Positions 15,994-22,684 of a DNA stretch of 37,798 bases are shown one piece after another; position 1 is the stretch's first letter; the number at the start of each line of letters is the position of its first letter. The position numbers and the translations under genes were made by a program. Source of the stretch: DATEJJ01 sp039649115 (GTDB taxonomy: Bacteria > Actinomycetota > Actinomycetes > Mycobacteriales > Micromonosporaceae); the NCBI GenBank assembly GCA_039649115.1, contig JBBWZQ010000368.1, forward strand, positions 1-37,798. The letters run 5' to 3'. Under the pieces are notes generated by a model, which made no database searches, had not been told where the DNA came from, and saw only the letters and a program-made list of their open reading frames with translations.

Positions 15994-16774
15994 CGTCAAC
16001 GAACAGATCAACGCGGTACGGCGGCAGGTCGGCGCGCGCGTACTGGAGGCGGGCGAGGCGCGCACCGTGACCATCAGCCAGACCTACGACGCCACCGTCG
16101 ACGAGGTCTGGGACGCCTGTACCAACCCGGCGCGCATCCCCCGGTGGTTCCTGCCGGTCTCCGGCGACCTGCGCCTGCACGGCCAGTACCAGCTGACCGG
16201 CAACGCGAGCGGCACGATCGAGCGGTGCGACCCACCGAAGAGCTTCGCCGCCACCTGGGAATTCGGCGGGTCGGTCAGCTGGATCGAGGTCCGGGTCTCG
16301 GGCGACCCGGCCGGCGGGACGCGCTTCGAACTGGAGCACATCATCCCGGCAGACGACAAGTGGACCGAGTTCGGGCCCGGCGCGGTCGGCGTCGGCTGGG
16401 ACATGGGCCTCGTCGGCCTGGCCATCCACCTGTCGGCCGGCGTGTCCTCGGCCGCCTCTCCGGCGTCCGCTTCCGCTTCCGCTTCGGCTCCGGCTCCGGC
16501 TACGGCTCCGGATTCGGCTTCGGCTCCGGATTCGGCTCCGGCTTCGGCTTCGGCTCCGGATTCGGCTTCGGCTCCGGATTCGGCTTCGGCTTCGGCTCCC
16601 GAGGGGGTGGCCGTGGATCCCGGCGAGGCGGCGGCCTGGATGGCGTCCGACGAGGGCAAGCGGTTCATAACCTTGAGCAGCGAGCACTGGTGTGCGGCCA
16701 ATATCGCCGCCGGCACCGACGAACCCGACGCACGAGCCGCCGCCGACCGCACCACCGCCGCCTACACCGCCTGA
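15986..16774 (+). CDS. SRPBCC/AHSA1-family protein with low-complexity insertion
   Basis: 262 residues. Residues 30-150 are a typical AHSA1/START-like domain: TISQTYDATVDEVWDACTNP, IPRWFLPVSGDLRLHGQYQL, GNASGTIERCDPPKSFAATW and FGPGAVGVGWDMGLVGLAIH. The C-terminal helix (DPGEAAAWMASDEGKRFITL, then SSEHWCAANIAAGTD) is intact, but about 50 residues of Ala/Ser/Pro/Asp repeats separate it from the core. Relatives I recall have only a few residues there. ATG 15986 overlaps the ArsR stop by 8 bases. Small hydrophobic ligand binding is the family role; the specific ligand is unknown. Confidence 0.8.
   Translation: MIDVNEQINAVRRQVGARVLEAGEARTVTISQTYDATVDEVWDACTNPARIPRWFLPVSGDLRLHGQYQLTGNASGTIERCDPPKSFAATWEFGGSVSWIEVRVSGDPAGGTRFELEHIIPADDKWTEFGPGAVGVGWDMGLVGLAIHLSAGVSSAASPASASASASAPAPATAPDSASAPDSAPASASAPDSASAPDSASASAPEGVAVDPGEAAAWMASDEGKRFITLSSEHWCAANIAAGTDEPDARAAADRTTAAYTA
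16465..16600 (+). repeat. Hexanucleotide-based low-complexity tract within the SRPBCC gene
   Basis: About 135 bases composed of six-base units GGCTTC, GGCTCC and GGATTC in varying order, translated as repeats of SA, PA, PDSASA. The units stay in frame, consistent with growth by slippage or unequal recombination. Flanking coding sequence is ordinary. Confidence 0.85.
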
Positions 16775-16792
16775 CCTGGCGGCCGACTTCGC

Positions 16793-16840
16793 GATCGTGG
16801 TCGCTGATACCCGCTGGAGCGTGTATCAGCGACCATGATC
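16793..16840. terminator. Long inverted repeat after the SRPBCC gene
   Basis: Arms 16793-16810 and 16823-16840 (GATCGTGGTCGCTGATAC and its complement) pair at 17 of 18 positions around a 12-base loop, starting 19 bases after the SRPBCC stop. It can act as a terminator; the length and near-perfection also suit a dispersed repeat unit. It is followed by a G-rich GAGCG/GGGCG stretch to about 16915. Confidence 0.6.
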
Positions 16841-16984
16841 TCCGGGGAGTTCGCGGGAGCGAGCGAGCGGGGCGGGAGCGGGAGTGAGCGGGGCGGGTGG
16901 GGGCGAGGTGGCCAGGCTGTGGAAGAGGGGCGGCGCCAGGCCGTCTGCGCGGCTGCTGTGCGAGCGAGCCCCTAACCTGGGCGC

Positions 16985-17344
16985 ATGGACCTGGTATCCC
17001 GTCTGCGTACCATCTGCCTGGCCTTCCCCGAGGTGACCGAGCGGCCCAGCCACAGTGCGCCGACCTGGTTCGTCCGTGACAAGAAGTCCTTCGCCACGCT
17101 GTGGCAGCACGGCCACCACCAGAACACGTTCCCGCACCTGTGGTGCGCGGCGCCGCCGGGAGTACAGGGGGAACTGGTCGCCGAGGCGCCGGAGCGGTTC
17201 TTCCGGCCGCCGTACGTGGGCGTGCGCGGCTGGCTCGGGGTACGGCTGGACGGGCGGGTGGACTGGGACGAGATCGCCGAACTGTGCCAGGACGCGTACC
17301 GCGTCGTCGCTCCGGCCACCCTGATCCGCCAGCTCGACAACTGA
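16985..17344 (+). CDS. MmcQ/YjbR-family small protein
   Basis: 119 residues with the family layout: RLRTICLAFPEVTERPSHSA, TWFVRDKKSFATLWQHGHH, RFFRPPYVGVRGWLGVRLDG and VDWDEIAELCQDAYRVVAP. YjbR-type proteins have a CyaY-like DNA-binding-type fold and no settled function. It stands alone between a long hairpin and the convergent S8 protease gene (39 bases between stops). The ATG at 16985 is the only sensible start. Nothing in context indicates a specific role. Confidence 0.85.
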   Translation: MDLVSRLRTICLAFPEVTERPSHSAPTWFVRDKKSFATLWQHGHHQNTFPHLWCAAPPGVQGELVAEAPERFFRPPYVGVRGWLGVRLDGRVDWDEIAELCQDAYRVVAPATLIRQLDN

Positions 17345-17383
17345 CAGTCTGTCTGGCGGATCAGCCCCGAGGGCGGCGTGCGC

Positions 17384-18697
17384 CTAGGTAGGCAGCAGGA
17401 CCGCACCCACGCCGGGCTGGTGCTGGGTGCGCGCCAGCGCGAGCAGTGCCGCCGCCGCGTCCCGGCCGTTCTCCCCCGTCTCCGACATCCGCGCGGCGAT
17501 CAGCGCGCTGACCACCGGGGTCGCGAACGAGGTGCCGCTCCAGCGCGCCCTGCCGGTGAAGTGTTCCTGGCGGTCCTGGTCCCGGTATGGCGGCTCCACA
17601 TAGGTGTACAGGCCGGTGGGGAACGCGTTCACCAGGTCCTCGCCGGGCGCGTAGACGTCCACCCAGCCGCCGAAGTTGCTGAAGTCGGCACGCGCGCGCA
17701 GGGTCCGGTCCAGCGCGCCCACCGAGACCGTCCACGGCGCCGCCGCCGGCCAGAACGGCTTGCGGTAGCCCTGGTTGCCCGCGGCCACGACCAACACGAC
17801 ACCCTTGTGGTGCTGCAGGCGGTTGCGCTGGAACACCTCGAAGCTCAGCAGGCCGGTCGGGTCGAAGGTGAACGTGCCGGCGGCCATGTTGATGATGTCC
17901 GGATAGTTCTCGTCGAGGACCTTGTCGAGCGTCTGCACCAGGGTCGACTCGAACACCGCGCCGGCCCGGTCGAAGCCGCGCCGCACCACCACCTCGGCGC
18001 CCGGCGCCAGCGTCCGGATGATCCCGGCGATGAACGTGCCGTGCCCCGCGTACGGGGCCAGCGCGCGCGGGCTGCCCTTGCCGATGTCGAGGTCCGGGTC
18101 GCCCTCGACGCCGGCCAGCCAGGACCGCACCCGTTCGGCCTCCGGGTCGAGGCCGGTGTCGACCACCACCACCCGGACTCCCTCGCCGGCCCGCCGGCGC
18201 GAGGTGGGCGCCGGGTCGAGTTCGCTGTCGGCGGCGATCGGGTGCGGCTCGGTCGCGGGGCAGCCGCCCGACTCGCCCGGATGACCGTTGCAGATGGACA
18301 CGAGATGGTCGGGCGTGGCGACACCGCGCCCCAGCCCTTCCAGGCGGTCGGCGCCCGACCCGGTACCGTCGCGGATGACCTCCAACGCCCCCAGCGTGTC
18401 CGTGTGCTGTCCGGTCAGGCGCAGCAGCCGCACCCCCTGGACGACCTGCTCGCCGGGTAACTCCTCGCGGGTCTCGCCCTCGACGGGCTCGGCGACCTCG
18501 CCCTCGGCGCGCAGGTAGCCGGCACCGCGCAGGAGCCTGCGCACCTCGTCCAGGTACTGGTCGCGGACCAGGATGTGGTGCTCGCGGAACATGTACCAGA
18601 CGGGGCCCTCCGCGTACCCCCACGCCCGTCCGACGCCGATGATGCCTTCGAAGTTGCTGAGTATCCATTCGGTCTGTGCCTGCTGGCGTGTCGTCAT
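17384..18697 (-). CDS. Cytoplasmic S8 (subtilisin-like) serine protease
   Basis: 437 residues without signal peptide or membrane anchor. An N-terminal region of about 165 residues of no family I recognise (YAEGPVWYMFREHHILVRDQ) precedes the peptidase domain. The catalytic set is complete: Asp180 in VVVVDTGLD, His219 in AGHGTFIAG, oxyanion Asn308 in VAAGNQG and Ser390 in WSGTSFATP. A segment rich in acidic residues and Cys (SICNGHPGESGGCPATE, about 134-150) just before the domain could be a processing or regulatory loop. The ATG at 18697 has a strong GAGGAGGA site. It is divergent from the TPR-CHAT gene across a spacer of 19-bp repeats, suggesting joint regulation. Substrate unknown; lack of export signals points to intracellular, regulated proteolysis. 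Confidence 0.82.
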   Translation of the reverse strand: MTTRQQAQTEWILSNFEGIIGVGRAWGYAEGPVWYMFREHHILVRDQYLDEVRRLLRGAGYLRAEGEVAEPVEGETREELPGEQVVQGVRLLRLTGQHTDTLGALEVIRDGTGSGADRLEGLGRGVATPDHLVSICNGHPGESGGCPATEPHPIAADSELDPAPTSRRRAGEGVRVVVVDTGLDPEAERVRSWLAGVEGDPDLDIGKGSPRALAPYAGHGTFIAGIIRTLAPGAEVVVRRGFDRAGAVFESTLVQTLDKVLDENYPDIINMAAGTFTFDPTGLLSFEVFQRNRLQHHKGVVLVVAAGNQGYRKPFWPAAAPWTVSVGALDRTLRARADFSNFGGWVDVYAPGEDLVNAFPTGLYTYVEPPYRDQDRQEHFTGRARWSGTSFATPVVSALIAARMSETGENGRDAAAALLALARTQHQPGVGAVLLPT

Positions 18698-18714
18698 GGC
18701 CGTCCTCCTCAGCT

Positions 18715-18789
18715 GTGGCGTTCATGCGAAACGGTGGCGTTCATGCGAAACGGTGGCGTTCCACGAGACAGTGGCGTCCTACGATGACC
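18715..18789. repeat. Four 19-bp tandem repeats in the protease/CHAT divergent spacer
   Basis: GTGGCGTTCATGCGAAACG occurs exactly at 18715-18733 and 18734-18752, then degenerates at 18753-18770 (GTGGCGTTCCACGAGACA) and 18771-18789 (GTGGCGTCCTACGATGACC). Each full unit contains CGTT-N7-AACG, a small dyad. The set fills the DNA between the S8 ribosome site and the CHAT start, so it lies in the leaders or promoters of both genes. A helically phased operator array is the obvious reading (inference). Confidence 0.85.
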
Positions 18790-18791
18790 GG

Positions 18792-21392
18792 GTGCGGGAT
18801 GATGCGGAACGCCTGGTCCCGCTGGCACTGTCCCGGCCCGCCGAGGCACTGGCCCTGGCCGGCCAGGTGCTCGCGCGGCAACCCGGTGCGCGCGACGCGT
18901 CCTTCGCCCACCAGGCCCGGGCGATCGTGCTGCGGGACATGGGCCGGGTCGACGAGGCGATCGCGGACCTGCGCGCGGCGCTGCGCCTGTCCCGCCGTGC
19001 CGGGCAGCCGGCCCGAGTCCTCGACGTCCAGGCGACGCTGGGCCTGACGTTGGGGCTCGCCGGGCGCAGCACGGCCGGCCTGGCCCTGCTGGACGAGGCG
19101 GTGTCCGCGAGCACGGGCGTGCTGGCCGGCCGCATCCTCATGCGCCGCGCGTACCTGCGCCGGGTGCTCGGGCAGCATCCGGAGACGCTGGCCGACCTGC
19201 GCCGGGCGATCGCCCTGCTGCACCGGGGTGGCGACTCGATCTGGGAGGCGCGGTCCCGGAGCCTGCGCTTCCTGGTGCACGTCGCGCTGGGCCAGGCGGG
19301 GCGCGCCGACCGGGACCTGGCCGTGGCCGAGCGCCTGTTCGCCGCGGCGGGACAGGACCTGGAGTCCGCGATGGCGGTACACAGCCGGGCCGACGTGGCG
19401 TTCCAGACCGGGGACCTGCCCGGGGCGCTGGGCTTCCTGGACGAGGCCGCGGCGCGGTACGAGGCGCTGTCGGCGCCGGTACCCCAGCTCGCCATCGACC
19501 GGTGCGGCGTGCTGCTCGCCGCCGGCCTGGCCACCGAGGCGATGGCCGTGACCGACGAGGCGATCCGGCGCCAGCCGCGCGGCCGGAGCCCGTCCGCCAA
19601 GCGGGCCGAACTGCTGTTCGCCGCCGCCCGCGCGGCGCAGGCGGCGGGCGAGCCGGCCGCCGCTGTCGCCCGGGCCGCTGCCGCGCGAGCCCTCTTCCAG
19701 GCGCAGCGCCGGCCGTGGTGGCAGGCCCGCGCGTCGTTCGTGCTGCTCCAGTCGCGGTACCAGGCCGGCGAGCGCGGCGGCCGGCTGCGGGCGGAGCTGC
19801 GCCGGATCGCGACCCGGCTGGAGGCGCTCGGTGCCGAGGAGGCGTCCAGCGCACACCTGCTCGCCGGCCGGCTCGCCGTGGCGCAGGGGCTGGACGCACC
19901 GGCCGACCGGCACCTGGCCGCCGCGGCCCGGCTGCGCCACCGCGGTCCGCTCTTCGGCAGGCCGGCCGGCTGGCTCGCCCAGGCGCTGCGCGCCGAGGCA
20001 CAGGGCAACGCCCGCCGGACCCTGATCGCCTGCCGTCGCGGCCTGGAGGTCGCCGAGCAGTACCAGCGCACGCTGGGCGCCACCGAGCTGCGCGCGCACG
20101 CCGCGGGGTACGGCACCGAGCTGGCCGCGATCGGGCAGCGGCACGCGGTGCGGCGCGGGGACGCGCGGATGCTGCTCACCTGGAGCGAACGCTGGCGCGC
20201 CAGCGCGCTGGCGGCGCCACCCGCCCGGCCGATCGACGACCGCGGCCTCGCCGCGGACCTCGCCGCCCTGCGCACCGTCATGGCCCGCCTCGACATCGCC
20301 CGGACGACCGGTGCCGTCAACCCGGCCCGCCTGGAGCAGGACCGGCGCCGGCTGGAGGCGTCGATCCGCTCGCGCGCGCGGCGCACGGCCGGGCAGCCGG
20401 GTTCCCCCGGCGCCGCGCAGTGGTCCGCCGCGGAGATCCTCGACCAGCTCGGCGACCACCGCCTCGTCGAGCTGGTGAGCCTGGACGGGATGCTGTACGC
20501 CGTCACCGCCGCCGACCGGCGGGTGCGCCTGCACGCCGTCGGCCCGGCCCGGGACGCGGCGCGGGAGCTGGACCTGGCGCGTTTCCTGCTGCGCCGCCTC
20601 GCGCACGGGCGGCCGTCCGCGCAGGCGCTGGCCACCCTCGACGCGGCCGGCCGGCGGCTGGAGGCGAGCCTGCTGGGGCCGGTGGCCGCGGAGCTCGACG
20701 GCCGGCCGGTCGTGGCGGTGCCACCGGGCCGGCTGCACGCGGTGCCCTGGGCGATCCTGCCGTCGCTGCGCACGACGCCGGTGCACGTGGCGCCGTCGGC
20801 GGCGATGTGGCTGCGCGTCCAGGCGGCCCGGCCGGGTCACGGCCGGCGCCTCGCCCTCGTGGTCGGGCCCGGGCTCGCGGGCACCGCCGCGGAGGTCGCG
20901 AAGATCGGCGACGGCTACCCCGACTCGGTCATCCTCAGCAACGGCAACGCGGTCGCCGACCGGGTGCTCGCCGCGCTGGACGGCGCCTGGACCGCGCACG
21001 TCGCGGCGCACGGCGTGTTCCGCGCCGAGAACGCGCTGTTCTCCTCGCTTCGGCTGGACGACGGGCCGCTGACCGTCTACGACCTGGGCCGGCTGCGCCG
21101 GGCGCCGTTCCGGCTGGTGCTCTCCAGCTGCGAGTCGGCGCTCGCCGCGCAGGTGGCCTCGGACGAGCTGCTCGGCATGGTCAGCGCGCTCGTGCCGCTC
21201 GGCACCGCGAGCCTGCTGGCCAGCGTGGTGCCGGTGAACGACGCGGCGACGGCCCCGTTCATGGTGACCTTCCATGCCCGGCTGCGCGGCACGGCCGGCT
21301 TCGCCGACGCTCTGGTGGCGGCCCGGTCCGAGGTCACCGGGGACCCGGTCGCGACCGCCACGGCCCTGTCCTTCGTGGCACTCGGCCGGTGA
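18792..21392 (+). CDS. TPR-CHAT protein (caspase-like protease with helical-repeat sensor region)
   Basis: About 866 residues. Residues 1-520 are degenerate TPR-like helix pairs (VLRDMGRVDEAIADLRAAL; ADVAFQTGDLPGALGFLDEA). A linker rich in Arg follows, then a C-terminal CHAT domain from about 590. The catalytic dyad is visible: His740 in HVAAHGVFRAENALFSSLRL and Cys780 in LVLSSCESA, with DELLGMVSALVPLGTASLLA after it, as in caspase-like CHAT peptidases. CHAT domains elsewhere act as proteases in conflict and cell-death systems, usually gated by a fused sensor. The start is uncertain: GTG 18792 avoids translating the 19-bp repeats but has a poor ribosome site; in-frame GTG 18771, GTG 18753 and ATG 18696 are possible. 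The stop is 5 bases from that of the convergent sigma-operon gene. Confidence 0.82.
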   Translation: MRDDAERLVPLALSRPAEALALAGQVLARQPGARDASFAHQARAIVLRDMGRVDEAIADLRAALRLSRRAGQPARVLDVQATLGLTLGLAGRSTAGLALLDEAVSASTGVLAGRILMRRAYLRRVLGQHPETLADLRRAIALLHRGGDSIWEARSRSLRFLVHVALGQAGRADRDLAVAERLFAAAGQDLESAMAVHSRADVAFQTGDLPGALGFLDEAAARYEALSAPVPQLAIDRCGVLLAAGLATEAMAVTDEAIRRQPRGRSPSAKRAELLFAAARAAQAAGEPAAAVARAAAARALFQAQRRPWWQARASFVLLQSRYQAGERGGRLRAELRRIATRLEALGAEEASSAHLLAGRLAVAQGLDAPADRHLAAAARLRHRGPLFGRPAGWLAQALRAEAQGNARRTLIACRRGLEVAEQYQRTLGATELRAHAAGYGTELAAIGQRHAVRRGDARMLLTWSERWRASALAAPPARPIDDRGLAADLAALRTVMARLDIARTTGAVNPARLEQDRRRLEASIRSRARRTAGQPGSPGAAQWSAAEILDQLGDHRLVELVSLDGMLYAVTAADRRVRLHAVGPARDAARELDLARFLLRRLAHGRPSAQALATLDAAGRRLEASLLGPVAAELDGRPVVAVPPGRLHAVPWAILPSLRTTPVHVAPSAAMWLRVQAARPGHGRRLALVVGPGLAGTAAEVAKIGDGYPDSVILSNGNAVADRVLAALDGAWTAHVAAHGVFRAENALFSSLRLDDGPLTVYDLGRLRRAPFRLVLSSCESALAAQVASDELLGMVSALVPLGTASLLASVVPVNDAATAPFMVTFHARLRGTAGFADALVAARSEVTGDPVATATALSFVALGR

Positions 21393-21397
21393 CACCG

Positions 21398-21892
21398 TCA
21401 CGTGGTGATCCACGACGTGACCACCGGGGTACCGGCGGCCGAGGTGCACCGGAGCCGGACGGTGCCGGGGTCGGCCCCGCTGACCAGGAACCGGCCGAGG
21501 TCGTCGAGGTCCAGGGTGCGCGGCTCACGACCGACGTACTCCAGCGCGCAGCCACCGGGCTCGGCACCGGCGAACTGGCCGATGACGTCCACCCGCGCGC
21601 CGTACCGGCTGATCTCCAGGTCGACCTGCACGCCGCCGCCGGCGAAGGACAACATCCGGCTGGCCGCCACCGGGCCGCCGGACCCACCACGCACCGGCTC
21701 GAACGCGAGACCGGACTCCGCGTCCATCGCCGAATCGCCCACCAGCGCGGCCAGCTCGCCGTCCAGATCGCGGGTGCTGAACGCGGCGCGGGCGGCCAGC
21801 CGGACGGTCTGCGGCACCGGGTCCGCCTCGGCCGCGATCCGGCTCAGCCGGTCGACCAGCTCGTCATCAGTCTCGTCACGCACGCCTGCCAC
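21398..21892 (-). CDS. Sigma-operon partner protein, function unknown (candidate anti-sigma or protease target)
   Basis: About 164 residues from GTG 21892 (GTG 21883 also possible). The N-terminal half is helical and acidic (RDETDDELVDRLSRIAAEAD, then PVPQTVRLAARAAFSTRDLD and GELAALVGDS); the C-terminal half is beta-rich (VQVDLEISRYGARVDVIGQF, PGTVRLRC, VVTSWITT) and could be a small sandwich. There is no membrane helix or zinc HXXXC motif, so it is not a classical ECF anti-sigma. It starts 10 bases after the sigma gene stop, so the two are co-transcribed. I recall similar small proteins next to sigma and CHAT genes in other actinomycetes, without known function. A sigma partner role is inference from position. 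Confidence 0.65.
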   Translation of the reverse strand: MAGVRDETDDELVDRLSRIAAEADPVPQTVRLAARAAFSTRDLDGELAALVGDSAMDAESGLAFEPVRGGSGGPVAASRMLSFAGGGVQVDLEISRYGARVDVIGQFAGAEPGGCALEYVGREPRTLDLDDLGRFLVSGADPGTVRLRCTSAAGTPVVTSWITT

Positions 21893-21902
21893 CCCATCGG
21901 CT

Positions 21903-22508
21903 CTAGACAGCGTCGGGCGCCTGGGCGGCACCGGACAGCATGATCTGGCGCAGCACGGCGAGGCACCGCTGCCGGCTGGGGCCGATGCTCCCGATCGGTA
22001 TGCCCAGGGCGTCGGACACCTCGACGTAGCTGGGCCGCGGGTCGGCCATCAGCACGCGGAGCAGGGCCTGGCACGCCGGCCGGAGCCGGCCGAACGCCTG
22101 CCACAGCGCGGCGTCGCGCTCCTCGCGCAGCATCGCCTCGTCCAGTTCTCCGGAGGCGTCGGGCAGGTCCGGCCATTCGGCCGACGCGCCGACCTGCTCG
22201 CGCGAGTGGCGGCGCAGCACGGTCAGGCACTCCCGGCGCGCCGTGGTCGCCAGCCAGCTCCCGACGAACTCCGGTTGGCGCACCGACTCCAGCCCTTCCA
22301 CCAGCCGCAGCCAGGTCATCTGGACCACCTCCGCCGCGTCGGCGTGGCTGAGCCCCATGCCGCGGGCGATGGACCAGAGCAGATTGGTGTACCGGTCGGT
22401 CAATGCCTGCCAGGCAGCCTGGTCACCGGCGCGCAGCGCAGCGAACTGAGCCCTCGCCGCGGCGGCGTCCGAGGTGGACGCCTTCGCGTGCGGCTCGGAT
22501 CTGCGCAT
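21903..22508 (-). CDS. ECF-type RNA polymerase sigma factor
   Basis: 201 residues. Region 2 is seen in YTNLLWSIARGMGLSHADAA followed by EVVQMTWLRLVEGLESVRQP and VGSWLATTARRECLTVLRRH; region 4 in RLRPACQALLRVLMADPRPS and YVEVSDALGIPIGSIGPSRQ, the HTH. Region 3 is absent, as in ECF sigma factors. The ATG at 22508 follows GAGGTG by 6 bases. A GGAAC-N16-CGGT pair occurs in the upstream leader on the minus strand, a possible but imperfect self-promoter. The co-transcribed downstream gene and the convergent TPR-CHAT gene suggest that its activity is controlled by proteolysis or binding (inference). Confidence 0.87.
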   Translation of the reverse strand: MRRSEPHAKASTSDAAAARAQFAALRAGDQAAWQALTDRYTNLLWSIARGMGLSHADAAEVVQMTWLRLVEGLESVRQPEFVGSWLATTARRECLTVLRRHSREQVGASAEWPDLPDASGELDEAMLREERDAALWQAFGRLRPACQALLRVLMADPRPSYVEVSDALGIPIGSIGPSRQRCLAVLRQIMLSGAAQAPDAV

Positions 22509-22684
22509 CGGGCACCTCGCGACGTGGTCGACACCACTCAAGCTCTGTCCGTGCATCGGCTCGGATCCATTCTTCCGGTTGCACCGCTGTCCCGTCCACG
22601 ACGTTCCGGCCTCGCCTTCCATCGATCTGAGGGGCGAGTCGGGCGCCGTGATACGAACGGGCCGGACGGATCGGGCCGAGCAGA

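Noticed and set aside
16465..16600. Minus-strand Arg/Ser/Ile repeat protein
   Set aside because: The reading RIRSRS is only the complement of the hexanucleotide tract inside a well-supported SRPBCC gene.
17384..18697. Secreted subtilisin
   Set aside because: The N-terminus MTTRQQAQTEWILSNF has no hydrophobic signal core and no anchor follows the catalytic domain.
18715..18789. CRISPR array
   Set aside because: The units are contiguous with no spacers and only four copies, two degenerate; no cas genes are near.
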